Notes: generated from the sequence alone by a model not told the origin. A stretch of DNA of 21,313 nt from Dehalococcoidia bacterium (GCA_003484395.1 DNCV01000071.1:1-21313); one strand, 5' to 3'; numbered from the stretch's first letter, positions 1 to 7,576 are shown. Translations and numbers: made by a program.

Positions 1-39
1 CCACTTTTCAACTTTTTTTAACACCCGAAAATAGAATCC

Positions 40-68
40 TTTACAAGATTATGTTTTATGGTTACAAT
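40..68 (+). promoter_or_regulatory. sigma70-type promoter of tRNA-Gly
   Basis: A -35 hexamer TTTACA (40-45) and a -10 hexamer TACAAT (63-68) are separated by exactly 17 bp. Transcription would start near 75, just before the mature tRNA at 82. Placement and spacing fit a housekeeping promoter; no start site has been mapped. Confidence 0.7.
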
Positions 69-81
69 AATCTTGCTTTCA

Positions 82-156
82 GCGGGTGTAACTCAGCGGT
101 AGAGTGCATGCTTCCCAAGCATGACGTCACGGGTTCGAATCCCGCCACCCGCTCCA
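82..156 (+). tRNA. tRNA-Gly, anticodon CCC
   Basis: The acceptor arms GCGGGTG (82-88) and CACCCGC (146-152) pair fully, followed by discriminator T and an encoded CCA (154-156). The anticodon arm is CATGC, loop TTCCCAA, GCATG, which gives anticodon CCC and reads the GGG glycine codon. The T arm holds the usual GGTTCGAATCC core. It has its own promoter and is followed 25 bp later by a small protein gene. Confidence 0.96.
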
Positions 157-181
157 AGAATATTTTAAGGACGAGGAAAGA

Positions 182-457
182 ATGCGAATTAAACTGAGCA
201 TCGATCAACTTAAGTCATTGACACAAAAGCTGCCGTTCGAGGTCATCATCGAGCAGCCGCGAGACGTCCGTGGATTGCTCGATCTGGTTGGACAGGAGAT
301 GCCATGGGATGAGACTGGACTGAGCAAATTTGGTGAAACCATCAAAAAACCAGCTCGTCTGACCTTCAACGTGGAAGCAGCCGGTGAGAATGTGTTTGTT
401 TGCGATTTGCATCCGGCACTTGTTCAATATATCTATACGTTGCTCACATCAAAGTAG
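182..457 (+). CDS. uncharacterised 91-aa protein
   Basis: I do not recognise this protein. The ATG at 182 follows a purine-rich ribosome-binding sequence (GACGAGGAAAG, 171-181 region) and the frame stays open for 91 codons. The product looks like a small soluble mixed alpha/beta protein: an amphipathic start (MRIKLSIDQLKSL), then hydrophobic strand-like stretches (PFEVIIEQ, ARLTFNVEA, NVFVCDL). There is no signal peptide or membrane segment. It lies 25 bp downstream of tRNA-Gly and may share its transcript. The antisense frame at 215-427 is a shadow. Evidence that it is a real gene is the good ribosome-binding site, the open frame between two tRNAs and the protein-like composition; its function is unknown. 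Confidence 0.7.
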   Translation: MRIKLSIDQLKSLTQKLPFEVIIEQPRDVRGLLDLVGQEMPWDETGLSKFGETIKKPARLTFNVEAAGENVFVCDLHPALVQYIYTLLTSK

Positions 458-526
458 CTTACTCATCGAATACTCCCTTAACTAACTGGCAAATCACGCT
501 GATTCGATCACTTCACATTCGTCCGT

Positions 527-555
527 TTGAAGCGAAGCATGAATCTCTATATAAT
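527..555 (+). promoter_or_regulatory. sigma70-type promoter of tRNA-Lys
   Basis: TTGAAG (527-532) and a consensus TATAAT (550-555) are separated by 17 bp. Transcription would begin near 562, six bases before the mature tRNA-Lys. This makes the tRNA independent of the upstream small gene. Confidence 0.75.
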
Positions 556-567
556 AATACAACCCTA

Positions 568-643
568 GGGCCGTTAGCTCAGTTGGTAGAGCACCTGACT
601 TTTAATCAGGGTGTCACAGGTTCGATCCCTGTACGGCCTACCA
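568..643 (+). tRNA. tRNA-Lys, anticodon TTT
   Basis: The acceptor arms GGGCCGT (568-574) and ACGGCCT (633-639) pair with one G-U at the end, followed by discriminator A and encoded CCA (641-643). The D arm contains AGCTCAGTTGGTAGAGC. The anticodon arm is CCTGA, loop CTTTTAA, TCAGG, so the anticodon is TTT and it reads AAA/AAG lysine codons. A short hairpin (ACCTA-ACCG-TAGGT, 650-663) follows but has no T tract, so it is at best a weak terminator. Confidence 0.96.
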
Positions 644-809
644 CATCACACCTAACCGTAGGTTTCTGATCATATATTTCTCCGTTTTCGCAATAGCATA
701 TCCGGTATCGTTTTAGGAATTAAGGTCGTAGTTAAAAAATCTAATAATCGATCCTGGTTTTTCACGACGTATTTAGCTATGCTTATTCGATGCCCTGTCA
801 ACAATCTCG

Positions 810-889
810 ATACGGAAATTTGACAGATAAAAACCGTAGTGCTAGTATTGACTATACGGAAAGGGGTTGCCGTATACCGTATTATGCGG
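810..889 (+). promoter_or_regulatory. promoter and operator cluster of the glutamate synthase operon
   Basis: A -35 TTGACA (820-825) and -10 TAGTAT (843-848), 17 bp apart, predict a start near 855. Around them lie repeated half-sites of one motif: ATACGGAAA at 810-818 and again at 854-862 (44 bp apart, about four helical turns), and CCGTA at 834-838, 870-874 and 877-881. The main operator at 853-876 is listed separately. The rest of the 644-902 gap shows no gene; a TTG-initiated extension of the next gene would begin inside the operator and is unlikely. Confidence 0.65.
853..876 (+). promoter_or_regulatory. palindromic operator, candidate NrpR site
   Basis: TATACGG (853-859), 10 bp, CCGTATA (870-876): a perfect 7-bp inverted repeat, with 9 of 12 base pairs symmetric over the full 24 bp. 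On the same axis sits GGAA (858-861), six bases, TGCC (868-871). This is one base away from GGAA-N6-TTCC, the operator described for NrpR in methanogens. It covers the predicted transcription start, a position that would block RNA polymerase. The operon encodes two NrpR proteins. Assigning the site to NrpR is inference. Confidence 0.62.
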
Positions 890-902
890 AAGGGCAGAAA
901 CT

Positions 903-1358
903 ATGAAAAGAGTACATGTAAATGAGGATGTCTGCATGGGATGTGGGATTTGTCGTATCTGCTGTCAGGTCTCCCATTCGAATTCCAAAGACATCATTAA
1001 AACATTCAAAGAGGAAGCATCACCATTGCCAAGAATTCGCGTGGAACGGAAAGCGGAGGTGAGTTTTGTAATCCAATGCCAACACTGCGATGAGCCGTGG
1101 TGCGTCTATTCTTGCTTAACCGGGGCTATGCAAAAAGATCCCGTGACAGGAATAGTATCCGTTGATAGTGAAAAATGCATGGGATGCTGGACCTGCATCG
1201 TTGCCTGTCCCAACGGGGCGTTGACCCGTGATATGGTTAATAAATCAATTGTTAAATGCGACCTCTGTCCCGATCTTGCTACGCCGGCATGTGTTGCCAA
1301 TTGTCCGAATTCAGCGCTGGCGGTCGTCGATGATGGAATAGTAGCCACAAAGGCATAA
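903..1358 (+). CDS. four-cluster 4Fe-4S ferredoxin-like electron-transfer protein
   Basis: This 151-aa iron-sulfur protein probably passes electrons to the split glutamate synthase. It carries four cysteine groups: CMGCGIC beginning at C11 and ending in a CC pair (20-21), CQHCDEPWCVYSC, CMGCWTCIVAC and CDLCPDLATPACVANC. Together these could hold up to four [4Fe-4S] clusters, as in the HycB/DmsB class of small electron-transfer subunits. The ATG at 903 is chosen because GGAAGGG lies 8 bases upstream (888-894); the longer TTG-started frame at 867 would begin inside the palindromic operator. It has no signal peptide, so it should be cytosolic. It is the first gene of the operon. The family is clear; the exact partner is inferred from context. 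Confidence 0.85.
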   Translation: MKRVHVNEDVCMGCGICRICCQVSHSNSKDIIKTFKEEASPLPRIRVERKAEVSFVIQCQHCDEPWCVYSCLTGAMQKDPVTGIVSVDSEKCMGCWTCIVACPNGALTRDMVNKSIVKCDLCPDLATPACVANCPNSALAVVDDGIVATKA

Positions 1359-1390
1359 ACTCTATTAATATATATACCGGAAGGTCTAAC

Positions 1391-2020
1391 GTGATCGCTG
1401 TAATTGATTATGGAGCAGGCAATCTGGGCAGTGTCGTTAATGCTCTCAGAAGCATCGGACACGCGCCGGTTATCACACAAAAGCCCATTGAGATAGTTAA
1501 AGCCGCAGCCGTGATTCTTCCAGGGGTCGGCGCTGCCGGCGATGCTATGAAACATCTCAATGACCTGGGCATCTCCGATGCAATTAAACAAATTGTAAAG
1601 GAGAATAAACCGCTGTTTGCCATCTGTATCGGACTGCAAGTGCTCTTCGATGAGACTGAAGAAGGGGGACATCACACGTGTCTAGGCATTTTCCCAGGAA
1701 CCGTCAAGAGATTCCCCGCGGGTTTGAAAATACCGCACATGGGATGGAATCAGGTAAATCAGAAGATAACTCATCCAATGTTTACTGATATACCGGATAA
1801 CACCAATTTCTATTTTGTGCATTCATATTACGCAGCGCCGCAAAATCCGGCAATAATCGCCGGAACAACGGATTACGGTATCACATTTTGCAGCGCTGTC
1901 GCCAGGGATAATGTATTCGCAACACAATTCCATCCTGAAAAGAGCGGCAGGTGGGGATTGCGTCTCTACCAAAATTTTCTGGATATGGCACTGAAGAGAA
2001 AGCCGCAAAAAGCTCAATAA
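1391..2020 (+). CDS. hisH: imidazole glycerol phosphate synthase, glutaminase subunit HisH
   Basis: HisH is the class I amidotransferase that hydrolyses glutamine and channels ammonia to HisF for histidine and AICAR formation. The 209-aa protein begins with the typical IAVIDYGAGNLGSV, has the oxyanion region LPGVGA (43-48), the nucleophile in AICIGLQ (C79) and the catalytic His-Glu pair in QFHPEKSG (H181, E183). Length and motifs are normal. The start is GTG at 1391, supported by GGAAGG at 1379-1384. It lies between two likely electron-transfer genes, and its partner hisF is 2.5 kb downstream, so the pair is split by other glutamine genes. A stand-alone amidotransferase role is possible but less likely because a canonical HisF is in the same operon. 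Confidence 0.88.
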   Translation: MIAVIDYGAGNLGSVVNALRSIGHAPVITQKPIEIVKAAAVILPGVGAAGDAMKHLNDLGISDAIKQIVKENKPLFAICIGLQVLFDETEEGGHHTCLGIFPGTVKRFPAGLKIPHMGWNQVNQKITHPMFTDIPDNTNFYFVHSYYAAPQNPAIIAGTTDYGITFCSAVARDNVFATQFHPEKSGRWGLRLYQNFLDMALKRKPQKAQ

Positions 2021-2024
2021 TACA

Positions 2025-3302
2025 ATGAACACCGATTATTTAATTATTGGAAATTCTGCCGGCGGCATCGGAGCCGCTGAAGCTATCCGCAGCACTGATA
2101 CAACAGGTTCGCTGATTATTGTCTCAGAGGAACCCTACCCGGCTTACTCGCGTCCGTTGATCTCGGAATATCTTTCTCATGAGCGGGACATAGAGGATAT
2201 GCTCTACCGTCCTGCAGACTTCTATAAGAAGCACTCAATTCAATTGTTCCTGGGTAAAAAGGCGTTGTCGATCGATACTCATCAAAAGACTGTGAAGATG
2301 GACAGCGGAGAAAATATACACTGGAAAAAGCTTTTGCTGGCTACCGGCGGCATTCCTATCATTCCTCCTGTCAAAGGACATGATAAAAAAGGTGTTTTCT
2401 CCTTCCTTTCCCTCAACGACGCCAGGGAGATTGATGCGTTCCTGGCACGGGGAGGCGTCAAGAGAGCTGTTGTCAGCGGCGGCGGCCTCATCGGTGTCAG
2501 CGTCAGTCAAGCATTGCGTGCACGGCAGATACACGTGACTATTATCGAAATGAAAGATCGGATATTGAACACGATCCTCGATGAAGCAGCCTCAGCAATC
2601 GCCGCAGACTCCGTGAAACGCGGCGGGGGCAGTATCATCGTCAATGACACCGTGAAGGAAATAAGCGGCAATGCTTCGGTGAGAGAGGTCATACTTAATT
2701 CGGGGGAGCAAATTCAGTGTGAGATGGTAATCATGGCAATCGGTGTCCTGCCACAAACTGAGCTCGCAAAGAGCGCCGGTATCGCAGTAAATCGTGGCAT
2801 TACTGTTGATCGCTATATGATGACAAGCAAGCCTGATATCTACGCCTGCGGTGACGTTGCAGAAGCATACGATTTTATCATCGGATCAAATAGACTCACT
2901 CCGCTGTGGCCAAATGCATACATCGGAGGCAGAATTGCCGGTTTCAATATGGCAGGAGCAAAAACTGAATACCGCGGCGGAACTGCCATGAACTCAATTA
3001 ATTATTTCAATTTATCCATCGCAACTGCCGGCATGGTATCCGCGCCTGCCGAAGAAAATTCATTTGAAACGCTGACAAAAGTGAACAACGCTACATACCG
3101 AAAGGTGATCATCCATGACAATCGTATTGCCGGTTTAATCCTGGTTGGTGACATCGATAAATCAGGAATACTATTCGGTTTGATGAGGAAAAACATCGAT
3201 GTCACCACATTTAAATCAGCATTGCTTGCCGATGATTTCGGCCTTGCTTATCTTCCCGCCAGTATACGTAAAGAACAGCTCGGCGAGACCGTCATAAATT
3301 AG
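2025..3302 (+). CDS. FAD-dependent pyridine nucleotide oxidoreductase, likely NAD(P)H input of glutamate synthase
   Basis: This 425-aa flavoprotein belongs to the NADH oxidase/rubredoxin reductase/NirB-like group. The N-terminal FAD fold reads DYLIIGNSAGGIGAAEAIR (4-22), a central NAD(P)H-binding motif reads VVSGGGLIGVSVSQAL, and a C-terminal FAD-contact motif reads PDIYACGDVAE. I see no CxxC redox pair. The C-terminal 120 residues form the usual dimerisation-type domain. It starts four bases after hisH. No GltD-type small subunit is visible in the operon, so this protein plus the ferredoxin-like protein are the best candidates to pass reducing power to the synthase subunit. That role is inferred from gene order. 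Alternatives are a separate NADH:acceptor oxidoreductase or a rubredoxin/ferredoxin reductase. Confidence 0.8.
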   Translation: MNTDYLIIGNSAGGIGAAEAIRSTDTTGSLIIVSEEPYPAYSRPLISEYLSHERDIEDMLYRPADFYKKHSIQLFLGKKALSIDTHQKTVKMDSGENIHWKKLLLATGGIPIIPPVKGHDKKGVFSFLSLNDAREIDAFLARGGVKRAVVSGGGLIGVSVSQALRARQIHVTIIEMKDRILNTILDEAASAIAADSVKRGGGSIIVNDTVKEISGNASVREVILNSGEQIQCEMVIMAIGVLPQTELAKSAGIAVNRGITVDRYMMTSKPDIYACGDVAEAYDFIIGSNRLTPLWPNAYIGGRIAGFNMAGAKTEYRGGTAMNSINYFNLSIATAGMVSAPAEENSFETLTKVNNATYRKVIIHDNRIAGLILVGDIDKSGILFGLMRKNIDVTTFKSALLADDFGLAYLPASIRKEQLGETVIN

Positions 3303-3329
3303 TTGTCAAAGTAAACACGGAGCGCAAAG

Positions 3330-4472
3330 ATGAAGAATCTAACGATCACAAGCAATCCCTATAATGATGACAAGGTCGTTGATGCCTGTTCCATCTTCGG
3401 CATGATGGATACAACAGGACGCCGCTTTTCAGGGAAAGATGTAATAAGAGCCATCGGCAATATGCATGTCCGCGGCAATGGGCTTGGCGGCGGCTTCGCC
3501 GTCTATGGACTCTACCCCGATTATGCTGATCTCTACGCATTTCATATCATGTACCTGTCGGATGACGCCAGAGAGGAAGCAGAGTCGTTTCTTTCCTGCA
3601 ATTTCAGGATAGCGCATAAGGAAGAAATAGCCACAAAACCGATACGGGCTATTAAAAATCCACCCCATGTCTGGCGTTACTTCATGGAGGTCAATAAGCA
3701 ATCCAAAACACAGGGACAATTGGATGATGATTATGTCGTCGAAAAAGTTATGACCATCAACACCGGACTTGCGGATGCATTCGTCTTCTCCAGCGGCAAA
3801 AATATGGGAGTATTTAAAGGGGTCGGCTACCCTGAAGAGATCGGAGAATACTTCTGTCTCGAGGATTATAAGGGGTATCTTTGGACATCCCACGGCAGGT
3901 TCCCAACAAATACGCCGGGATGGTGGGGCGGCGCACACCCGTTTTGTATCCTCGATTGGACGGTAGTGCATAATGGAGAGATATCATCATATGGCATCAA
4001 CAAACGATATCTGGAACAATTCGGATACCAGTGCACCATGCAGACGGATACCGAGGTAGTGGCCTACGCGGTCGATCTCCTGGTACGGAAACATGGTTTC
4101 TCTATAGAGACGCTGGCACGTATTCTATCCGCGCCGTTCTGGGCGGATATAGACCGGATGCCGGAAGATCAGCAGAAGCTGTTCCGCACGCTGCGTCAGG
4201 TCTACGGCAGCCTGCTGCTAAACGGACCGTTTACCATCATCATCGCCCATGAAGGCGAGATGATCGGATTGACTGACCGGATTCGATTGCGTCCTCTCAT
4301 CGCAGCAACAAAGGACAGTGTACTGTACCTGTCCTCCGAGGAATCGGCAATACGATTGATCTCACCGGAACTGGATAAGGTATGGATACCGACAGGAGGC
4401 GAGCCGGTGATCGCCAGATTGAAAAGCCCCATTCACTCTGTAAGAAAACAGGTAGCAGCAACAAAGCGATAA
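3330..4472 (+). CDS. glutamate synthase, class II glutamine amidotransferase subunit
   Basis: This 380-aa protein is an Ntn-type glutaminase that releases ammonia from glutamine. It matches the stand-alone amidotransferase of archaeal-type split glutamate synthases, equivalent to the N-terminal domain of bacterial GltB. The likely nucleophile is C20 in VVDACSIFGMMD, so a short propeptide would be removed. Class II signatures follow: GRFPTN and WWGGAHPFCILDWTVVHNGEISSYG, then MQTDTEVVAYAVDLL and LLLNGPFTIIIAH. Start ATG 3330 follows a GGAG-containing sequence. It is separate from, and precedes, hisF and the FMN-binding subunit. PurF-type enzymes share the fold, but no phosphoribosyltransferase domain is present. 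Confidence 0.88.
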   Translation: MKNLTITSNPYNDDKVVDACSIFGMMDTTGRRFSGKDVIRAIGNMHVRGNGLGGGFAVYGLYPDYADLYAFHIMYLSDDAREEAESFLSCNFRIAHKEEIATKPIRAIKNPPHVWRYFMEVNKQSKTQGQLDDDYVVEKVMTINTGLADAFVFSSGKNMGVFKGVGYPEEIGEYFCLEDYKGYLWTSHGRFPTNTPGWWGGAHPFCILDWTVVHNGEISSYGINKRYLEQFGYQCTMQTDTEVVAYAVDLLVRKHGFSIETLARILSAPFWADIDRMPEDQQKLFRTLRQVYGSLLLNGPFTIIIAHEGEMIGLTDRIRLRPLIAATKDSVLYLSSEESAIRLISPELDKVWIPTGGEPVIARLKSPIHSVRKQVAATKR

Positions 4473-4489
4473 AAAGGATTGTCATCATT

Positions 4490-5260
4490 ATGTTAACAAA
4501 ACGAATTATACCCTGTCTCGATGTCACCGGGGGGCGCGTCGTCAAAGGAACGAGTTTCACCGAGTTGAAAGATGCCGGGGATCCGGTAGAGCTCGGAGCG
4601 TTCTACTATGCCGAAGGTGCCGATGAGCTTGTCTTCCTCGATATAGGAGCGACACCGGAGGCACGCGATACCATGGTTGATATCGTTGAAAGGGTGGCGA
4701 AGAGGGTTTTTATCCCGCTAACCGTCGGTGGTGGCTTACGCACCGTCGATGATATAAAACGGATGCTTAAAGCAGGGGCGGATAAAACATCGATCAATAC
4801 CGCTGCTGTACTTCACCCTGAACTGATCAGTCAGGGAGCGGAAAGGTTCGGCTCTCAATGCATCGTAGTCGCAATCGATGCGCGCCGAAAAGACGGTGAC
4901 AGAGCCGCATGGGAAGTATGCACACACGGCGGCAGGAAGCCCACAGGCATCGATGCAATAGAGTGGGCAAAGAAGGCGGTATCTCTCGGTTCCGGTGAGA
5001 TTTTGCTGACAAGCTGGGATGCCGATGGACATCGCGCAGGCTATGACCTTGAGCTGACTGCAGCGGTCAGCGATGCCGTTTCCGTTCCGGTTATCGCCAG
5101 CGGCGGCGCGGGCAACCTGGAACATTTATACGAGGCTTTAATGCAAGGAAAAGCAGACGCCGTGCTGGTAGCAAGTATCTTTCATTATGGTAACTATTCT
5201 GTCCGTGACGCCAAAGAGTTTCTCGCCAGGAAAAATATTCCGGTGAGAATGACAGGGTAA
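4490..5260 (+). CDS. hisF: imidazole glycerol phosphate synthase, cyclase subunit HisF
   Basis: HisF is the (beta/alpha)8-barrel cyclase that uses ammonia from HisH to convert PRFAR into imidazole glycerol phosphate and AICAR. The 256-aa protein starts MLTKRIIPCLDVTGGRVVKG. It has both catalytic aspartates (D11 in CLDV and D130 in VVAIDA, by alignment to known HisF), the phosphate-binding loops TVGGG and ASGGAG, and LLTSWDADGHRAGYD. Everything needed for normal HisF activity is visible. The start at 4490 is preferred over the upstream in-frame ATG at 4382, which would overlap the previous gene by 90 bases and add a non-homologous extension. It sits inside the glutamate synthase gene set, apart from hisH. 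Confidence 0.93.
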   Translation: MLTKRIIPCLDVTGGRVVKGTSFTELKDAGDPVELGAFYYAEGADELVFLDIGATPEARDTMVDIVERVAKRVFIPLTVGGGLRTVDDIKRMLKAGADKTSINTAAVLHPELISQGAERFGSQCIVVAIDARRKDGDRAAWEVCTHGGRKPTGIDAIEWAKKAVSLGSGEILLTSWDADGHRAGYDLELTAAVSDAVSVPVIASGGAGNLEHLYEALMQGKADAVLVASIFHYGNYSVRDAKEFLARKNIPVRMTG

Positions 5261-5271
5261 AGGAGCGGCGT

Positions 5272-6777
5272 ATGAAGACATATTTACCATCACGATTTCT
5301 CGTAGACAGAGACCAGAGCCGCTGTATTCAATGCCAGGTCTGTGTCAATCAATGCAGTTTCGGCGTGCATAGCTATGACGCTTCAGATAATCTTGTGAAA
5401 GCCAATGAAGCAAACTGCGTCGGCTGCCATCGATGCGTTGTATTCTGTCCGACAAACGCTATCAACATCAGAAAAAACACACTGAGCTATCGCGATAACT
5501 ATAACTGGCGCCCTGAAGCGATCGAGGACATCCTGAAACAGGCGGAAACAGGCGGCGTACTGCTGACCGGCATGGGCAGTGATAAGGAACATAAAAATTA
5601 CTGGGATCATCTGGTGCTCAATGCCAGCCAGGTAACGAACCCGTCCATAGATCCACTCAGAGAGCCGATGGAACTGGTTACATACCTCGGCAAAAAACCG
5701 GATATGATCGAGATAGATCAGAAGACTGGCACATTGAAAACCGAGATGCCCCCGCAGATCAAGCTCAGCCTGCCGGTAATGTTTTCCGCCATGTCCTACG
5801 GAGCGGTCAGCCTCAATGTGCAGCAATCGCTGGCTAGGGCGGCAACCGAATCCGGCACATTCTGGAATACCGGAGAGGGAGGCCTTCACAAATCACTCTA
5901 TAAATACGCCAAAAATACGATTGTGCAGGTAGCTTCCGGGAGATTCGGTGTCCATTCGGAATACCTGAATGCAGGCGCGGTTGTTGAGATAAAAATCGGA
6001 CAGGGCGCCAAACCCGGCATCGGCGGACATCTCCCCGGAGAGAAGGTAAGCCTCGATGTATCAAAGACGAGAATGATCCCGCAGGGGACAGATGCACTGT
6101 CTCCCGCACCCCAGCACGATATATACTCGATTGAAGATCTCACGCAGTTGATTTATGCACTCAAGGAAGCAACCAATTACACCAAACCGATATCGGTTAA
6201 AATTGCCGCAGTACATAACTCCGCGGCTATCGCCAGCGGCATGGTAAGAGCAGGCGCAGATATCATAGTCCTCGACGGTATTCGAGGGTCGACAGGCGCC
6301 GCCCCGAAAGTCATTCGCGATAATGTCGGCATTCCTATTGAGATGGCACTGGCATCAGTCGACTCCAGACTGAGACAGGAGGGAATACGCAATCAGGCAT
6401 CGCTCGTTATCTCGGGAGGCATACGCAATTCGGGAGACATCGCCAAGGCGATAGCTCTCGGCGCCGATGCCGTCTATATAGGAACGGCAGCGCTCATGGC
6501 GCTCGGCTGTACCTGCTGCCAGCAATGCCACACCGGAAAATGCGCATGGGGCATCTGCACCAGCGATCTGGCCCTGACCAAACGCATCAATCCTGAAATC
6601 GGCGCACAACGTCTCTCAAATTTGCTTCGCGGCTGGAGCATCGAGATTAAAGACATCCTCGGCGGCATGGGCATCAACGCCATTGAAAGCCTGCGCGGCA
6701 ACAGGCTGGCGCTGCGGGGCATGGGATTAAGCGATACTGAACTTCAAATTCTCGGCGTAAAAATGGTGGGGAGCTAA
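5272..6777 (+). CDS. glutamate synthase, FMN/Fe-S synthase subunit (archaeal type)
   Basis: This 501-aa protein is the catalytic barrel that aminates 2-oxoglutarate to glutamate. The N-terminus carries a two-cluster ferredoxin domain: C18-C21-C24-C28 and C49-C52-C55-C59, each CxxCxxCxxxC and followed by P in the second. The FMN-binding barrel follows from about residue 165 with hallmark segments SAMSYGAVS, NTGEGG, GQGAKPGIGGHLPGEKV, ISVKIAAV, DGIRGSTGAAP, ISGGIRNSGDIAKAIALGADAVYIGTAALMALGC and a cysteine-rich cluster site, CTCCQQCHTGKCAWGIC. It starts 11 bases after hisF with AAAGGAG upstream. It lacks the glutaminase and GXGXG domains, which are encoded by separate neighbours. The fused ferredoxin domain suggests ferredoxin-type electron input. 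Confidence 0.93.
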   Translation: MKTYLPSRFLVDRDQSRCIQCQVCVNQCSFGVHSYDASDNLVKANEANCVGCHRCVVFCPTNAINIRKNTLSYRDNYNWRPEAIEDILKQAETGGVLLTGMGSDKEHKNYWDHLVLNASQVTNPSIDPLREPMELVTYLGKKPDMIEIDQKTGTLKTEMPPQIKLSLPVMFSAMSYGAVSLNVQQSLARAATESGTFWNTGEGGLHKSLYKYAKNTIVQVASGRFGVHSEYLNAGAVVEIKIGQGAKPGIGGHLPGEKVSLDVSKTRMIPQGTDALSPAPQHDIYSIEDLTQLIYALKEATNYTKPISVKIAAVHNSAAIASGMVRAGADIIVLDGIRGSTGAAPKVIRDNVGIPIEMALASVDSRLRQEGIRNQASLVISGGIRNSGDIAKAIALGADAVYIGTAALMALGCTCCQQCHTGKCAWGICTSDLALTKRINPEIGAQRLSNLLRGWSIEIKDILGGMGINAIESLRGNRLALRGMGLSDTELQILGVKMVGS

Positions 6778-6780
6778 AAA

Positions 6781-7557
6781 ATGACGACGACTGTTATAAA
6801 TAAAGAAAGGAGCGGAGCGGTGGTAAAGATCGATGCAACCGAAATGGAGACAAAAACACTGAATACCAGGCTTCGTGAGCTCGTGGCCGGCGGCGACGAT
6901 AAGATCAGGATCATCAACGTCTGCGGACAGCGATATATCGGGACGGATCTCAACAAACCTGTGGATATTGAGATTATCGGAACGCCGGGAAACGACCTCG
7001 GTTCCTTCATGGACGGCCCTCAGATCACAGTCAAGGGCAACGCACAGGACGGCTGCGGCAATACGATGAACAGTGGAAATATCATCGTGCACGGCCATGC
7101 CGGCGATGTTCTCGGACTGGCGGCGCGGGGCGGCACTATCTTTATCAGAGATGGCGTCGGCTATCGATGCGGTATTCACATGAAAGAATACGGCGAACAA
7201 AAACCGACACTGGTAATTGGCGGTCCCGCACAGGATTTCCTCGGCGAATACATGGCAGGAGGAACCCTTATTGTCTTGGGTCTGGATTTAAAGAAAGGGG
7301 AAGGACATAAAGCAAAATATATCGGTACCGGGATGCACGCCGGAATTATTTACCTGCGAGGTACAGTAGACAAGTATCAGCTCGGGAAAGAGGTTGGCGC
7401 CGCAGAATTAACCGAAGAAGATAAGCTGACCCTTGAACGATACGTCCACGAATACAGCGATCATTTCGGAACCGACGCCGGCAAAATTCTGGATGCCCAA
7501 TTCATTAAACTGTTCCCATTGTATTTGAGACCGTACGGCACGCTCTACGCCCCCTAG
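6781..7557 (+). CDS. glutamate synthase, GXGXG-domain subunit
   Basis: This 258-aa protein corresponds to the C-terminal beta-helix domain of GltB, a structural domain shared with formylmethanofuran dehydrogenase subunit C. Repeated glycine-rich turns are visible: GTPGNDLGSFMDGPQITVKGNAQDG (broken by strands), NSGNIIVHGHAGDVLG, ARGGTIFIRDGVGYRCGIHM, GGPAQDFLGEYMAGGTLIVLG and IGTGMHAGIIYLRG. It begins four bases after the stop of the FMN subunit with GGGGAG upstream, so translation is probably coupled and stoichiometric. Together with the class II amidotransferase and the FMN subunit it reconstitutes all three GltB domains. Confidence 0.9.
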   Translation: MTTTVINKERSGAVVKIDATEMETKTLNTRLRELVAGGDDKIRIINVCGQRYIGTDLNKPVDIEIIGTPGNDLGSFMDGPQITVKGNAQDGCGNTMNSGNIIVHGHAGDVLGLAARGGTIFIRDGVGYRCGIHMKEYGEQKPTLVIGGPAQDFLGEYMAGGTLIVLGLDLKKGEGHKAKYIGTGMHAGIIYLRGTVDKYQLGKEVGAAELTEEDKLTLERYVHEYSDHFGTDAGKILDAQFIKLFPLYLRPYGTLYAP

Positions 7558-7576
7558 CAGGATGGAGGGAAACGAT

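Noticed and set aside
650..663. Rho-independent terminator after tRNA-Lys
   Set aside because: The ACCTA-ACCG-TAGGT hairpin is only five base pairs and has no T tract, so I did not list it as a feature.
400..669. 89-codon plus-strand frame across tRNA-Lys
   Set aside because: It reads straight through the tRNA gene and its promoter; the protein-like part is a translation of the tRNA.
867..902. TTG-started N-terminal extension of the ferredoxin-like gene
   Set aside because: It would begin inside the operator palindrome and downstream of the predicted transcription start by only a few bases; the ATG at 903 has a good ribosome-binding site at 888-894.
1379..1393. Second GGAA site before hisH as an NrpR operator
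   Set aside because: There is no matching TTCC arm six bases away; the sequence serves as the ribosome-binding site of hisH.
1106..1675. 189-codon minus-strand frame over the ferredoxin-like gene and hisH
   Set aside because: It is a shadow of two well-supported genes; cysteine and alternative-frame composition explain the openness.
3429..3971. 180-codon minus-strand frame inside the amidotransferase gene
   Set aside because: It is antisense to a clearly conserved protein and has no domain-like pattern or start signals.
4382..4489. Upstream in-frame start for hisF
   Set aside because: It overlaps the preceding amidotransferase gene by 90 bases and adds residues absent from HisF; ATG 4490 gives the canonical N-terminus.
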